64,000 nt of DNA from Lacimicrobium alkaliphilum (lineage in GTDB: Bacteria > Pseudomonadota > Gammaproteobacteria > Enterobacterales > Alteromonadaceae): assembly GCF_001466725.1 (NCBI RefSeq), contig NZ_CP013650.1, positions 3,162,001 to 3,226,000 on the forward strand, read 5' to 3'. How positions within the stretch are numbered: the first letter of the stretch is position 1; every line of letters begins with the position of its first letter. The position numbers and the translations under genes were made by a program. Of this stretch, positions 26,141 to 36,842 are shown piece by piece. Under the pieces are notes generated by a model, which saw only the letters and a list, made by a program, of their open reading frames with translations, made no database searches and was not told where the DNA came from.

Positions 26141-27403
26141 TCAGGGCGTATCAATTGCCTTGAGCTGGCCGTCACGAGTTACTGCAAACAGCCTTTCTCC
26201 CTGCACGACCGGCTCCACATAAACACCTTCATCGGTGTCATCATCACCTGCAGCAAAGCGGGCGACTATCTTGCCATCACTTTGGTTCAGCCAGTGCAGG
26301 AATCCGAATTTATCTCCCACCACGACATAGTCGGAAAGCGGTGCCGCAGCGGTCAGTACTCTGCTTCGCAGGCTATTCTGGCTCCAGAGCTCAACCCCGT
26401 TGCGTCTGTCCAGGGCATACACCACGCTGTTGGCGTCGACCACAAACAGATTATTACCATCCAGGGTAATTCTGCGATAGGAGCGATATTCACGTTTCCA
26501 GATTACCCGGCCGCTGCGCAACTCAAGCGCGGCCAGAGTACCGTCAAAAGACACTACATAAATCACTCCGCCCAGTACCAGCGGCTCAACGTCAATATCG
26601 ACGATACGATCCAGCTCGGTAGCTCCAGAGGGCGAGGCAATGGTCTGTTCCCAGGCAACCTGACCATTTTCCATGATGACAATCGCCATCTTGCCTGATG
26701 CCGTGCCCACCATTGCACCACCACTGCTGATAGTGGGTGTGGCAATGCCACGCAATGACAGTGGCGGTACATCAGATTCATAACGCCACTGTTCTTCACC
26801 GGTTTCGGCGTCCAGCCCAAGCATCAGTCCTGAACCTGTGTTTATGACCACCATACCGGCTTCTACGGCAGGTTTGGCCAGCACTTCACCTTCTACCTCA
26901 ACCCGCCAGACCGTATCGCCGGTATTCACATCCAGCGCATAAACCTCGCCGTTTTCAGTGCCGAAGTAGAGTTTTTCATAGCTGGCCGTCAGGCCACCGC
27001 CTATTCTGGCCGACTCGCCGGATTCCCATAGTCTGGCGATACCGGAGAAAAACCCGCCATCTTTAAATCTGGCAAAGCTTTGCTGCCAGACAACCTTCCC
27101 CGTTTCCGGATCAAAGGCTTTAACTTCACCATGGCGACTGGCGGCAAACAGCTTGTCATAGGCAAGCACAGGCTGCAGGCGGGAAAAATGATCACCAACA
27201 CCATCGCCGATTTCCTTTTCCCAGGCTAATTGTGGAGAAAACTCGGCCTGAATCGGTTCAAGTTGTTGGATCTTCAGTTCTTCTTCATCGGCAAACCAGG
27301 TTCTGGCGTCCATCCACTGGGGCATGATCGAACAACCGGACAATCCAAGCAGCGTCAGCAGGCTCAATGCCCGCATCGATTTGATCAGTTTAAAATCACT
27401 CAT
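26141..27403 (-). CDS. bamB: Outer-membrane assembly lipoprotein BamB
   Basis: A 420-residue lipoprotein. The signal ends in a lipobox LSGC (LLTLLGLSGCS), giving a lipidated Cys near residue 24. The mature protein is an eight-bladed PQQ-type beta-propeller with repeats such as GKVVWQQSF, GDTVWRVEV, GEEQWRYES and GRVIWKREY. BamB is a periplasmic accessory of the BamABCDE complex that inserts outer-membrane beta-barrels. ATG 27403 overlaps the yfgM stop by four bases (ATGA). Confidence 0.96.
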   Translation of the reverse strand: MSDFKLIKSMRALSLLTLLGLSGCSIMPQWMDARTWFADEEELKIQQLEPIQAEFSPQLAWEKEIGDGVGDHFSRLQPVLAYDKLFAASRHGEVKAFDPETGKVVWQQSFARFKDGGFFSGIARLWESGESARIGGGLTASYEKLYFGTENGEVYALDVNTGDTVWRVEVEGEVLAKPAVEAGMVVINTGSGLMLGLDAETGEEQWRYESDVPPLSLRGIATPTISSGGAMVGTASGKMAIVIMENGQVAWEQTIASPSGATELDRIVDIDVEPLVLGGVIYVVSFDGTLAALELRSGRVIWKREYRSYRRITLDGNNLFVVDANSVVYALDRRNGVELWSQNSLRSRVLTAAAPLSDYVVVGDKFGFLHWLNQSDGKIVARFAAGDDDTDEGVYVEPVVQGERLFAVTRDGQLKAIDTP

Positions 27404-28026
27404 AGACTTGCCAGTACCTGCAGGTTATCCAGTTTCATTTTCAGCAGATTGTTTCCGGCGTTCAACTGCAGTGCCTCGCTGTATGCAGAGCGGGCCTGAT
27501 CGAGTTTTTCCTGAGCAACATACACATCGCCCTGCAACTCCAGCACCTGGGATTTATAACTCTGAGCCTCGACAGAGGCCAGTGTTGTCAGTGCCTCTTC
27601 ATAGGCCTGCTGCTGGATTTGCACCCGGGCCAGACGCAATCTGGCAACGCTGGCCAGCGCATCCACACCAGCCTTATCTGCGGCCAGTTTCAGCTGTGCT
27701 GCGGCTTCTTCAAGATTATCCAGCTCAACAGCCTGCTGCGCCAGTTGCATAGCCGCCAGTGCCGCATAATGATTGTCAGGGTTTTCAGACACAAAGCGTT
27801 TTGCCTCGTCAAAGCCCTGTTCACCCTGCTCCAGCATGGTGATGGCCTGTTCATATTGCTCAGAGGCCTGCTCCTGCGAAGCGACACGCTGTTCGTTATA
27901 GTAGCGCCAGCCCCACAGGCCACCGAGGCCAATTACTGCGCCGAGGATGATTGCTGTGCCATTTTCTTTCCAGAATTTTTTGATGGCTTCGACTTGTTGT
28001 TCTTCTGTGCTGTAATCTTCCACCAC
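27400..28026 (-). CDS. yfgM: YfgM-family periplasmic TPR protein
   Basis: A 208-residue inner-membrane protein: short cytosolic tail, one transmembrane helix (TAIILGAVIGLGGLWGW, about 24-40) and TPR-like helices in the periplasm. YfgM associates with SecYEG and PpiD and assists exported proteins. It starts with GTG 28026 (AGGGG upstream; a second GTG at 28023 is equally possible). Located 6 bases after hisS and overlapping bamB, as in most gammaproteobacteria. Confidence 0.93.
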   Translation of the reverse strand: MVEDYSTEEQQVEAIKKFWKENGTAIILGAVIGLGGLWGWRYYNEQRVASQEQASEQYEQAITMLEQGEQGFDEAKRFVSENPDNHYAALAAMQLAQQAVELDNLEEAAAQLKLAADKAGVDALASVARLRLARVQIQQQAYEEALTTLASVEAQSYKSQVLELQGDVYVAQEKLDQARSAYSEALQLNAGNNLLKMKLDNLQVLASL

Positions 28027-28032
28027 ATTCCC

Positions 28033-29313
28033 CTACTTATGGTTAAATATCTGTTTCAGCATCGGCAGCAATTCAGCCGTTCCGACATACTCTTGTGGCC
28101 GATCTTCTCGCAGGTATTTTATCGATACCTGCTGCTGCTGCGCTTCTTCTTCACCCACGATCAATGCGAGTGTCGCGCCGCTTTTGTCAGCCCGTTTAAG
28201 TTGTTTCTTAAAATTTCCGCCGCCACAGTGAGTCTGTAACCTCAGTGCAGGCATTTGATCGCGCAGGGCTTCTGCCAGCTTCAGCGCATAGATTTCAGCG
28301 GCCTCACCCATAATACACAGGTAGGCTTCAACTTCCCGGGGCGCTCCACCTTTACCAAGCGCTTCTAACAGTAATACCAGACGCTCCAGCCCCATGGCAA
28401 AGCCAACCGCCGGGGTGCTCTTACCGCCCAGTTGCTCAACCAGACCATCATAGCGGCCGCCGGCACAGACCGTACCCTGAGCACCAAGGGCGTCGGTAAC
28501 CCACTCAAAAACGGTGCGGTTATAATAGTCCAGCCCCCGGACCAGGCGTGAATTAACCCGGTATTGGATACCCAACTGGTCCAATCGTTCACGTAATTGC
28601 TGAAAATGTTCCGCGGATTCTGCATCCAGGTAATCGAGCAAATCCGGCGCATCCACCAGCAGCGCCTGGATATCAGGGTTCTTGCTGTCCAGTACTCTGA
28701 GCGGATTGGTGTGCATTCGCCTTTTGCTCTCTTCGTCCAGGCTGGCTTCATGCTGCTGCAAAAAAGTCACCAGAGCGTCTTTATAGCTGGCTCTGGCATC
28801 CGGTGAACCCAGAGAGTTGATCTCCAGCGTCACCTGATCGGCGATACCAAAACGTTGCCACAATCTGGCACTCATCAGAATCACTTCCAAATCAATATCC
28901 GGGCCGCCCAGCCCGAAGGCTTCGATACCAAACTGATGGAACTGACGATAGCGGCCTTTTTGCGGTCGCTCATGACGGAACATCGGGCCCATATACCACA
29001 GCCGTTGCTGCTGGTTATAAAGCAGCCCATGTTCATTGCCCGCGCGCACACAGCTGGCAGTGCCCTCAGGACGCAGGGTCAGGCTGTCGCCATTGCGATC
29101 CTCAAAGGTATACATTTCTTTCTCGACAATGTCGGTCACTTCACCGATAGAGCGTTTGAACAGATCGGTGCTTTCCACTATGGGCGTGCGGATTTCCTGA
29201 TAACCATAACCGGCTACCAGCTCCCGAATACTCTGTTCTACCCACTGCCATGCCCCGGATTGTTCGGGCAGGCAGTCGTTCATGCCGCGAATAGCCTGAA
29301 TTTGTTTTGCCAC
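28033..29313 (-). CDS. hisS: Histidyl-tRNA synthetase
   Basis: A 426-residue class II synthetase. The N-terminus [15 protein letters not shown] matches HisRS, so the start is GTG 29313 rather than the upstream ATG of the longer frame. Motif 2 ([11 protein letters not shown], then [18 protein letters not shown]), the histidine-specific LVRGLDYYN and CAGGRYDGL segments and motif 3 (GFAMGLERL) are all present, followed by the anticodon-binding domain. It charges tRNA-His in the cytosol. Confidence 0.97.
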   Translation of the reverse strand: MAKQIQAIRGMNDCLPEQSGAWQWVEQSIRELVAGYGYQEIRTPIVESTDLFKRSIGEVTDIVEKEMYTFEDRNGDSLTLRPEGTASCVRAGNEHGLLYNQQQRLWYMGPMFRHERPQKGRYRQFHQFGIEAFGLGGPDIDLEVILMSARLWQRFGIADQVTLEINSLGSPDARASYKDALVTFLQQHEASLDEESKRRMHTNPLRVLDSKNPDIQALLVDAPDLLDYLDAESAEHFQQLRERLDQLGIQYRVNSRLVRGLDYYNRTVFEWVTDALGAQGTVCAGGRYDGLVEQLGGKSTPAVGFAMGLERLVLLLEALGKGGAPREVEAYLCIMGEAAEIYALKLAEALRDQMPALRLQTHCGGGNFKKQLKRADKSGATLALIVGEEEAQQQQVSIKYLREDRPQEYVGTAELLPMLKQIFNHK

Positions 29314-29415
29314 CAGTAATCTGTCTCTTTTATGTGAACCTGAATCACCCACTTTTCAGTGGTGATTTTTTGCAATGGCGATTATAGGGATTTTGTACCC
29401 AAAGTCATACCGACT

Positions 29416-30531
29416 TCAGGCGTTTTTCACTTCAATACGCTTGTTCTGATCCAGCATTGCAGCCTTGGCCCGGATACGTTTTTCCAGTTGGTCGACCAGA
29501 TCTTCATTATCCAGCCGCTCTTTCTGGCGCTGACCATCAAGGTAGAAGCCACTCTTATTGCGCGCTCCGGTAAGCCCCAGGTCCGAGACTTCGGCTTCAC
29601 CCGGCCCATTCACCACGCAACCGATGATGGACACGTCCATGGGCGTGAGCAGATCTTCGAGACGCTGTTCCAGCGCATTGACCGTGGCGATGACATCAAA
29701 CTCCTGGCGTGAACAGCTCGGGCAGGCAATAAAATTAATTCCCCGAGAGCGAATACGCAGAGACTTGAGAATATCAAAACCCACTTTAATCTCTTCCACC
29801 GGGTCTGCCGCCAGCGAGATACGAATAGTGTCACCGATTCCCTCAGCCAGCAGCATGCCCAGCCCTACTGAGCTTTTTACTGCACCGGCACGTAAACCGC
29901 CGGCCTCAGTAATGCCAAGGTGAAGAGGCTGTTCAATCTGTTTCGCCAGCAGCCGGTAAGCACCAACGGCAAGAAACACATCTGAGGCTTTGACACTGAC
30001 TTTGAACTGATGGAAATTGAGGCGATCGAGAATATCCACATGGCGCATGGCAGACTCAAGCAATGCCTGTGGAGTCGGCTCGCCATATTTTTCCTGCAGG
30101 TCTTTTTCCAGCGAACCACCGTTGACGCCAATGCGAATCGGAATATTCTTGTCCCTGGCACAGTCCACTACAGCACGGATGCGTTCTTCATTGCCAATAT
30201 TGCCCGGATTGATGCGCAGGCAGTCGGCACCATATTCAGCCACTTTAAGGGCAATACGGTAATCAAAATGAATGTCGGCAATCAGCGGAATCTCGACTTG
30301 TTGACGAATCTGCTTAAACGCCTCCGCGGCATCCATAGTAGGTACAGAAACCCGCACAATCTCTCCGCCTACGGCCTGAATCCGTTTTATTTGCGCAACG
30401 GTAGCCCCGACATCTGTGGTAAGGGTATTAGTCATAGACTGCACGGCGATAGGTGCACCATCACCTATGGGCACAGTGCCTACATTGATACGGGTAGATT
30501 TGCGACGTTTTATCGGTGATTCACCAAACAT
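29416..30531 (-). CDS. ispG: HMBPP synthase IspG (GcpE)
   Basis: A 371-residue enzyme of the MEP isoprenoid pathway; it converts ME-cPP to HMBPP using a [4Fe-4S] cluster. N-terminal TIM-barrel part includes [17 protein letters not shown] and [10 protein letters not shown]. Cluster Cys are in [11 protein letters not shown] and [11 protein letters not shown]. As an Fe-S enzyme it depends on the suf genes to its right. It lies between rodZ and hisS in the conserved order. ATG 30531 has GAGAAGG upstream. Confidence 0.98.
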   Translation of the reverse strand: MFGESPIKRRKSTRINVGTVPIGDGAPIAVQSMTNTLTTDVGATVAQIKRIQAVGGEIVRVSVPTMDAAEAFKQIRQQVEIPLIADIHFDYRIALKVAEYGADCLRINPGNIGNEERIRAVVDCARDKNIPIRIGVNGGSLEKDLQEKYGEPTPQALLESAMRHVDILDRLNFHQFKVSVKASDVFLAVGAYRLLAKQIEQPLHLGITEAGGLRAGAVKSSVGLGMLLAEGIGDTIRISLAADPVEEIKVGFDILKSLRIRSRGINFIACPSCSRQEFDVIATVNALEQRLEDLLTPMDVSIIGCVVNGPGEAEVSDLGLTGARNKSGFYLDGQRQKERLDNEDLVDQLEKRIRAKAAMLDQNKRIEVKNA

Positions 30532-30568
30532 AACCTTCTCTTATCCTGATAAACAGTATGAATCAGCG

Positions 30569-31519
30569 TTATTCGGCCAGCGGTAAGGTGAAGCTGGCCG
30601 TCCTGTCCTTATCGAAGCCTGACATAGCCACCGGCTCTCCGGCATAGGTAATCGACACCACACCGGGCGCCCCGAGAGTAATCTCAAAGGGCGGGATTCC
30701 GGACAGCGGCATCACCCGCCCCTGGGCCTTAACGCCATAGGCAATAGCTTCTCCTGTAGCGTCCACAATATTGACCCAACAATCGCCGCTGAACTCAAAC
30801 ACCAAATCCACCGCATCAATCATCTGGTTGGCAGGAGGCTCCGCCACCTCATCGGGCGCGGCGGGCTGAACCAGCGCCGTTTCACCTGACTCTTCGGCTA
30901 CAGTCTGAGATTCAGCCGGCCCGGCCATGTTTTGCTGATCACCGGAGGCTTGCTGCCCTTCAGAAGCGGGTTCTAATGCGGAAGTTTCAGAAATGCTGTT
31001 GTCATCATCCGTTACCTCACTATTATCGCGCTCCTGCACGGTAAAGCGTGATACGTCACTGCTCTCAGACCCTGTGGTTTCCACTGAGGTCTCAATCTCG
31101 GGCAAAATATCGCTGTCACTTTGCTGAAACCACCAGACCACCACCAGGGCCAGAATAATGCCCAGGATCAGGTAGGACACCAGCATCAGCTTGTCATCAT
31201 CAGCCTGCATCGACATTTTCCGGGAAAAACTCTGCAACTTCGCAGGCTCAGGGGCACTTGTATTGACCCGCTCATAAGCCTTAAGTACCTCATCAACAGG
31301 CACTTCCAGTAATTTGGCATACGCCTTAAGATAGCCACGGATAAAGGTGACGGAGATGGTCTTGTCGAAGTGCTCGGCTTCGAGGTCCTGTACATTGGCC
31401 AGGCGCAGGTTTAAGCGACTGGCGACCTCTTCCTGGCTCAGGCCTTTCTCGACCCGGGCATTCTTAAGAAGGGTGCCGGGCCCTGCTACTTGTTCTTCGG
31501 CTGACTGTTCGTCTGTCAT
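30569..31519 (-). CDS. rodZ: Cell-shape protein RodZ
   Basis: A 316-residue bitopic membrane protein: N-terminal helix-turn-helix (about 13-80; LLKNARVEKGLSQEEVASRL) that binds MreB, one transmembrane helix (LMLVSYLILGIILALVVVWW), a long acidic Ser/Thr/Gln-rich linker and a C-terminal beta-rich DUF4115 domain (about 225-316). RodZ couples MreB filaments to the elongasome. Sits between pilW and ispG as usual. Confidence 0.95.
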   Translation of the reverse strand: MTDEQSAEEQVAGPGTLLKNARVEKGLSQEEVASRLNLRLANVQDLEAEHFDKTISVTFIRGYLKAYAKLLEVPVDEVLKAYERVNTSAPEPAKLQSFSRKMSMQADDDKLMLVSYLILGIILALVVVWWFQQSDSDILPEIETSVETTGSESSDVSRFTVQERDNSEVTDDDNSISETSALEPASEGQQASGDQQNMAGPAESQTVAEESGETALVQPAAPDEVAEPPANQMIDAVDLVFEFSGDCWVNIVDATGEAIAYGVKAQGRVMPLSGIPPFEITLGAPGVVSITYAGEPVAMSGFDKDRTASFTLPLAE

Positions 31520-31593
31520 AATACTGCGTAAACTCTATGTTTTTTTGATTCTATACCCAACTGACCTCAAGGTGTCATATGGGTATATGGCCT

Positions 31594-32592
31594 CTATGGC
31601 TGTGATACCCGCAATTTGCTGCCAACTCTGATGTCCTGCGCATCCGCCAGCTCATTCCACTCAATCAGCTTGCTCATTCTGATATTATATTTCAGGGATA
31701 TCCGGTACAGATTCTCTCCCGCCTGCACTTCGTGAAATTGCACACCCTGTTCCTCATCCGTTACTTCGCGATCTTCGGTCTTCGGTGTCGGTGCAGGAAC
31801 AGGCGTTGCCACTGGTTCAGCGCGCTCCACACGGCTTTGAGCTCTGAGACTCTGTTGTGCCCGGGCCGTCAAACGGTGCTCAGGATACAATTGCATAAGC
31901 ATATTAACGTATCCACGCGCTCCTTGCAGGTTCTGTAACCCTGACTCAGCCTGATAGGCCATATATAGTGTCTGTGGCGTTACTCTGCCCTGACGTTCAT
32001 AGCGGCTCAGCGCCTGCTTGGCTTGCTGCCATTGCTCATCCTCAATCAGGATCTCAGTTAACAACAACAGGCTTTGGCTGCGACCGGGCTGATGATTCAG
32101 CGCTCTTTCAAGATAATCCACCGCATCGCTAATCTGTCCCTGGCTGCGACTGCACAAAGCCATATTCTCGTAGGTTTCCGCCACCCTGTTGTAACTCTGG
32201 CTGTTTACCGCCTGCATAAAGTAACCTTTGGCCTGATCGTATCGGCCAAGCTGACACAGAAACGCCCCATAACTATTGAGGATATCCGGGTTATTGCGAT
32301 CCAGTTGCATAGCCTGGCGATAGGACTTTTCTGCCTGTTCGAATTCTTCTACACGCTGAAAATAGTAGGCCAGACTGTAGTGCACATCGGCCATTTTCGG
32401 TGCAAATTCGAGCGCCTTGTCGAGATTCCGTTTGGCCTGGCTGAAATTGCCATTTTTGAGATAGGTCAGGCCCAGGGAAATACGGGTTTTTGCCGCTTCA
32501 GCGGCATCGAAATTGTTCGCCCTTTCCTGCCCGGACTGACCGGCACAGGCAGAAATCAACAGGCATATCGATATCAGAAGAAGCTTTTGCAT
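31594..32592 (-). CDS. pilW: Type IV pilus lipoprotein PilW/PilF with C-terminal LysM
   Basis: About 332 residues. The start ATG 32592 (GGGA upstream) gives a lipoprotein signal ending ISAC. TPR repeats span about 30-230 (ISLGLTYLKNGNFSQAKRNL, DVHYSLAYYFQRVEEFEQAE and others), as in PilF/PilW pilotins that help PilQ secretin assemble. After a Pro/Thr/Glu linker a LysM domain fills the last 50 residues (VQAGENLYRISLKYNIRMSK), which would bind peptidoglycan. E. coli/Pseudomonas PilF lack this, so the protein is a pilotin fused to a wall anchor. Conserved position between rlmN and rodZ. Confidence 0.92.
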   Translation of the reverse strand: MQKLLLISICLLISACAGQSGQERANNFDAAEAAKTRISLGLTYLKNGNFSQAKRNLDKALEFAPKMADVHYSLAYYFQRVEEFEQAEKSYRQAMQLDRNNPDILNSYGAFLCQLGRYDQAKGYFMQAVNSQSYNRVAETYENMALCSRSQGQISDAVDYLERALNHQPGRSQSLLLLTEILIEDEQWQQAKQALSRYERQGRVTPQTLYMAYQAESGLQNLQGARGYVNMLMQLYPEHRLTARAQQSLRAQSRVERAEPVATPVPAPTPKTEDREVTDEEQGVQFHEVQAGENLYRISLKYNIRMSKLIEWNELADAQDIRVGSKLRVSQP

Positions 32593-32620
32593 AAGTTCCC
32601 GATTTAAAAACAACAATCTG

Positions 32621-33742
32621 TCAGGCCATTCTTACTGAAATTTGTTCACCCTTCACCTGTTTTTTCATCATCCGTCGGGTTCTGTCGACAACATCACCGA
32701 CTAACTGCCCACAGGCCGCGTCAATATCATCGCCACGGGTCTTGCGCACCACTACCGTGTAACCGTATTGCATCAGCACCTTGGAGAAACGGTCAATACG
32801 AGAGTTGCTTGAGCAGGTGTAAGGCGATCCCGGATAAGGATTAAAGGGGATCAGATTAATTTTACTCGGCGTATCTTTCAGCAGACGCCCAAGTTCATGG
32901 GCCTGATCGGTACTGTCATTGATACCGTTAAGCATCACATATTCGATGGTAACCCGGCCCTGATTGGCATTGGATTTAGTCAGATAGCGACGCACGCCGT
33001 CGAGCAACTGGGCAATAGGATATTTTTTGTTAACCGGCACAATTTCGTTACGCAGTTCGTCATTAGGGGCATGCAGGGACACCGCCAGGGCGACGTCTAT
33101 CTGATCGCCGAGCATATCCAGCGCTGGCACCACACCAGAGGTACTTAAGGTAACCCGGCGTTTAGACAGCCCAAAACCAAAGTCATCAAGCATAATATCC
33201 ATGGCCGGCACCACATTTTTCAGATTCAGCAGCGGTTCGCCCATGCCCATCATTACCACATTGGTAATGGGTCGACGGGAGGTATCATTCGACAGGCCGA
33301 TCACTTTTGCCACCCGCCATACCTGGCCAATAATCTCAGATACCGACAGGTTGCGGTTAAAGCCCTGCTGGGCCGTTGAGCAAAATGTACATTCCAGCGC
33401 ACAACCGACCTGGGAGGAAACACACAGCGTGGCCCGGTCAGATTCCGGGATCCATACGGCTTCCACTTCCTGACCACCCGATACCGTCAGGGCAAATTTA
33501 ATCGTGCCGTCGGTGGCATTCTGTTGGTAGGCAATTTGTGGCGCCCTGATCTCGGCCTGCCCGGCAAGCTTGCCCCGCAACACCTTATTCAGGTTGGTCA
33601 TCTGCTCAAAATCTTCAACACCATACTGATAGATCCATTTCATGATCTGATCCGCACGGAAGGGCTTTTCACCGATGCTGGCAAGAAAATCCCTTAACCC
33701 CTGACGGTTAAGATCGAGCAAATTTGTTTTAGCGGTGGCCAT
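32621..33742 (-). CDS. rlmN: Dual-specificity methyltransferase RlmN
   Basis: A 373-residue radical-SAM enzyme that methylates A2503 of 23S rRNA and A37 of certain tRNAs at C2. The cluster motif CALECTFC holds the CxxxCxxC Cys, and the C-terminal methyl-carrying Cys is in DIDAACGQL. The start is ATG 33742 ([12 protein letters not shown]), as in homologues; the upstream 22 residues of the open frame are discarded. Another Fe-S client near the suf operon. Confidence 0.97.
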   Translation of the reverse strand: MATAKTNLLDLNRQGLRDFLASIGEKPFRADQIMKWIYQYGVEDFEQMTNLNKVLRGKLAGQAEIRAPQIAYQQNATDGTIKFALTVSGGQEVEAVWIPESDRATLCVSSQVGCALECTFCSTAQQGFNRNLSVSEIIGQVWRVAKVIGLSNDTSRRPITNVVMMGMGEPLLNLKNVVPAMDIMLDDFGFGLSKRRVTLSTSGVVPALDMLGDQIDVALAVSLHAPNDELRNEIVPVNKKYPIAQLLDGVRRYLTKSNANQGRVTIEYVMLNGINDSTDQAHELGRLLKDTPSKINLIPFNPYPGSPYTCSSNSRIDRFSKVLMQYGYTVVVRKTRGDDIDAACGQLVGDVVDRTRRMMKKQVKGEQISVRMA

Positions 33743-33835
33743 ATTTATACCTAAATTACTACAGAAGCAAAGGGGGCGTATTGTACATTTTTTAAGCGCA
33801 GTTACCAATCAGACAACAGCCAGAATATTTCAATT

Positions 33836-33861
33836 AAAAAGGGAGCCGCAGCTCCCTTTTC
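33836..33861 (-). terminator. Intrinsic terminator of ndk
   Basis: AAAAAGGGAGC (33836-33846) and GCTCCCTTTTC (33851-33861) pair across CGCA. On the minus strand the stem ends in five T. It sits just after the ndk stop at 33879. Confidence 0.85.
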
Positions 33862-33878
33862 TAACCGACTGCTGACCT

Positions 33879-34310
33879 TCAACGGGTGCGCGGGCAGATT
33901 TCTTCGTCAGAGAAGAAGTAAGCAATCTCTCTGGCCGCTGATTCTGGCGCATCAGAACCGTGTACCGCATTCTCATCGATAGATACGGCGTAGTCTGCGC
34001 GCAGAGTACCGGCCAGTGCTTCGGCAGGATTAGTGGCGCCCATGATTTCACGGTTCTTCTTCACCGCATTTTCGCCTTCAAGGACTTGCACCATAACCGG
34101 GCCAGAGGTCATAAACTCAACCAGAGCGCCAAAGAAAGGACGTTCTTTATGCTCGCCATAGAAACCTTCAGCCTGCTCTTTGCTCATATGCAGCATTTTC
34201 GATGCAACAATGCGCAGTCCGGCGGTTTCAAAACGATTGTAGATTGCACCGATCACGTTTTTCGCAACGGCATCTGGCTTGATGATAGAAAAAGTACGCT
34301 CAAGAGCCAT
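33879..34310 (-). CDS. ndk: Nucleoside diphosphate kinase
   Basis: A 143-residue kinase that balances NTP/dNTP pools by a phosphohistidine intermediate. The family signature [12 protein letters not shown] carries the active His near 117; the N-terminal [12 protein letters not shown] is standard. In related genomes ndk borders the isc operon end; here it is divergent from sufB instead. Terminator follows at 33836-33861. Confidence 0.98.
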   Translation of the reverse strand: MALERTFSIIKPDAVAKNVIGAIYNRFETAGLRIVASKMLHMSKEQAEGFYGEHKERPFFGALVEFMTSGPVMVQVLEGENAVKKNREIMGATNPAEALAGTLRADYAVSIDENAVHGSDAPESAAREIAYFFSDEEICPRTR

Positions 34311-34469
34311 GTAAGTCTCCGAAATTGGGTAGAGTTGAAAATTTGAGCGCGGATTATATGCAAAAATATAGCACTTTGCTATCTATCCCCGCGATCAAAC
34401 TTAAACCCGCTTATCCTGCGCGCAGGAACATAAATTTTATGCTGTTGTTTTACCACTTTACCACTGCCA

Positions 34470-34502
34470 ATACTTGAGTAAAACGCTCAGGTAATATAGA
34501 AT
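34470..34502 (+). promoter_or_regulatory. sufB promoter with overlapping type-1 IscR operator
   Basis: Positions 34470-34494 match the published type-1 IscR consensus at about 21 of 25 positions (left half ATACTTGAGT, right half CGCTCAGGTAA). A good sigma-70 promoter is embedded: -35 TTGAGT at 34474-34479, 17-base spacer, -10 TAGAAT at 34497-34502. IscR carrying its cluster should therefore block the -35. The leader to sufB is about 120 bases and contains a 7-bp hairpin (34548-34554 with 34561-34567). The whole 34311-34627 gap holds no gene. Confidence 0.7.
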
Positions 34503-34627
34503 CGGCACAAGTTTATAAACCGTTGTCCGCTTAATTTGCCGGGTTTTAATTGCAACGACGTGCAATTGTCCGGGAAGAGGGTGCCAGCACTGGCATCAGG
34601 ACAGCAGCATCAGGGTGAAAGCAGAGT

Positions 34628-36064
34628 ATGAGTGAACAAATCGATCAGGCGTTATCCCGCAAATACGATGCCGGATTTGTCTCTGACATCGAATCTGAAA
34701 CCTTTCCCATTGGCCTGGATGAAGATGTGATACAACGCATTTCGGCCATGAAAGGTGAGCCGGAATGGATGCTGGAGTGGCGTTTGCGTGCCTATCGCAG
34801 CTGGCTGACCATGGAAGAGCCCGAATGGGCCCATGTGCACTACCCCAAGATCGATTATCAGTCCATCTCCTATTACTCTGCACCTAAGAGTATGAAGGAC
34901 AAGCCCAAGTCACTGGATGAAGTCGACCCTGAGCTGCTGCGTACCTACGAAAAGCTGGGCATTCCACTGCATGAACAGGAAATGCTGGCCGGTGTGGCCG
35001 TCGATGCCGTGTTCGATTCTGTGTCGGTAGTAACCACCTTCCGGTCAAAACTGGAAGAGGCCGGAGTGATTTTCTGCCCGATTTCCGAGGCCGTCCATAA
35101 GTATCCGGAACTGGTGAAAAAATACCTGGGCTCCGTGGTGCCCCGTTCCGATAATTACTTTGCCGCTCTTAACAGCGCCGTGTTTACCGATGGCTCCTTT
35201 GTGTATATTCCCAAGGGTGTGCGCTGCCCGATGGAATTGTCTACCTACTTTCGCATTAACGAGCAGAATACCGGTCAGTTTGAGCGCACCCTGATCGTGG
35301 CAGACGAAGGCAGCTATGTGAGTTACCTCGAAGGCTGTACCGCACCGCAACGGGATGAAAATCAGTTGCACGCCGCAGTAGTAGAGCTGGTGGCGATGGA
35401 CGATGCCCAGATCAAATACTCCACCGTACAAAACTGGTATCCCGGTGACGAAAACGGTAAAGGCGGTATCTACAACTTCGTCACCAAGCGGGGGCTCTGT
35501 CACACCAACGCCAAGATTTCCTGGACTCAGGTGGAAACCGGCTCAGCGGTGACCTGGAAGTACCCCAGTTGCGTACTCAAAGGGGATAACAGTGTCGGTG
35601 AGTTTTATTCTGTGGCACTGACCCGTGGCATGCAGCAGGCCGATACCGGCACCAAGATGATCCATCTGGGTAAGAACACCAAATCCACCATTATCTCCAA
35701 AGGTATCAGTGCCGGTAACAGCAATAATGCCTATCGCGGACTGGTGCAGATGGGCCCGAAAGCCGATGGCGCACGTAATTTTACCGAATGTGATTCATTG
35801 CTCATTGGCGATCGCTGCGGCGCTCATACCTTTCCTTATATTGAGAGCCGTAACCCATCAGCCATAGTCGAGCATGAGGCGACCACCTCCAAGGTCAGCG
35901 ATGACCAGTTATTTTTATGTAAACAACGTGGGCTGGATGCGGAAAAAGCCGTATCCATGATCGTTAACGGTTTCTGTAAAGAAGTATTCAGAGAATTGCC
36001 GATGGAGTTCGCCGTGGAAGCGGGCAAACTGCTCGAGATCAGTCTCGAAGGCTCAGTAGGATAA
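34628..36064 (+). CDS. sufB: Fe-S scaffold subunit SufB
   Basis: A 478-residue protein, core of the SufBC2D scaffold on which clusters are built. The SufBD beta-helix contains the diagnostic [13 protein letters not shown] segment (sulfur-relay Cys) and [15 protein letters not shown]; the C-terminal segment [20 protein letters not shown] carries conserved cluster/interaction residues. First gene of sufBCDSATE, start ATG 34628. No sufA or sufR precedes it, unlike the E. coli or cyanobacterial layout. Confidence 0.98.
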   Translation: MSEQIDQALSRKYDAGFVSDIESETFPIGLDEDVIQRISAMKGEPEWMLEWRLRAYRSWLTMEEPEWAHVHYPKIDYQSISYYSAPKSMKDKPKSLDEVDPELLRTYEKLGIPLHEQEMLAGVAVDAVFDSVSVVTTFRSKLEEAGVIFCPISEAVHKYPELVKKYLGSVVPRSDNYFAALNSAVFTDGSFVYIPKGVRCPMELSTYFRINEQNTGQFERTLIVADEGSYVSYLEGCTAPQRDENQLHAAVVELVAMDDAQIKYSTVQNWYPGDENGKGGIYNFVTKRGLCHTNAKISWTQVETGSAVTWKYPSCVLKGDNSVGEFYSVALTRGMQQADTGTKMIHLGKNTKSTIISKGISAGNSNNAYRGLVQMGPKADGARNFTECDSLLIGDRCGAHTFPYIESRNPSAIVEHEATTSKVSDDQLFLCKQRGLDAEKAVSMIVNGFCKEVFRELPMEFAVEAGKLLEISLEGSVG

Positions 36065-36077
36065 GCGGGGAAATTTA

Positions 36078-36842
36078 ATGCTTAAGATTCAAAACCTGCA
36101 CGCCAGTGTGGAGCAAAAACACATACTTAAAGGTCTGAACCTGGACATCAAACCCGGTGAAGTGCATGCCATTATGGGCCCCAACGGCGCCGGTAAAAGC
36201 ACCCTGGGGTATATCCTGTCCGGCCGCGAAGGTTACGAGGTGTCTGAGGGCAGTGTCGATTTTCAGGGCGAAGACCTGCTCGAAATGGAGATAGAAGATC
36301 GTGCCCGCAAGGGATTGTTTCTGGCCTTCCAGTATCCGGTTGAGATCCCCGGCGTCAGCAATATGGAATTTATGAAAGAGTCGGTCAACGCCATGCGCGA
36401 ACAGCGCGGTGAAGCGCCTTTATCGGCTGCCGAATTTCTGAAAAAAGCCAAGGAAGCCTGTAAGCAGGTACAACTGCCACTGGATTTTCTCAAGCGTGGC
36501 GTCAACGAAGGCTTTTCCGGCGGCGAAAAGAAACGTAACGAGCTGATGCAGATGATTTTGCTTGAACCGACTTTATGTATTCTTGACGAGTCGGACTCGG
36601 GCCTGGATATCGATGCTCTGCAGGTGGTGGCGAATGGTGTTAACAGTCAGCGCGACGGTAAACGCAGCTTTATTGTTATTACTCACTATCAGCGGCTGCT
36701 TGATTATATTGAGCCGGATCATGTGCATATTCTGGCCAATGGCAAAGTGGTCAAAAGCGGCGATGCCTCCCTGGCCAAGGAAGTGGAAAAAGAAGGTTAT
36801 GCATTCCTGGGACAGGACAATGCCGAGGAGGCCGGCGCATGA
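36078..36842 (+). CDS. sufC: Fe-S assembly ATPase SufC
   Basis: A 254-residue ABC-type ATPase that drives conformational change of SufB-SufD. Walker A GPNGAGKST (about 34-42), signature SGGEKKRNE (near 146), Walker B LCILDESDSGLD and the switch His in ITHYQR are visible. Cytosolic, no membrane partner. It starts 13 bases after sufB and overlaps sufD by four bases (ATGA). Confidence 0.98.
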   Translation: MLKIQNLHASVEQKHILKGLNLDIKPGEVHAIMGPNGAGKSTLGYILSGREGYEVSEGSVDFQGEDLLEMEIEDRARKGLFLAFQYPVEIPGVSNMEFMKESVNAMREQRGEAPLSAAEFLKKAKEACKQVQLPLDFLKRGVNEGFSGGEKKRNELMQMILLEPTLCILDESDSGLDIDALQVVANGVNSQRDGKRSFIVITHYQRLLDYIEPDHVHILANGKVVKSGDASLAKEVEKEGYAFLGQDNAEEAGA

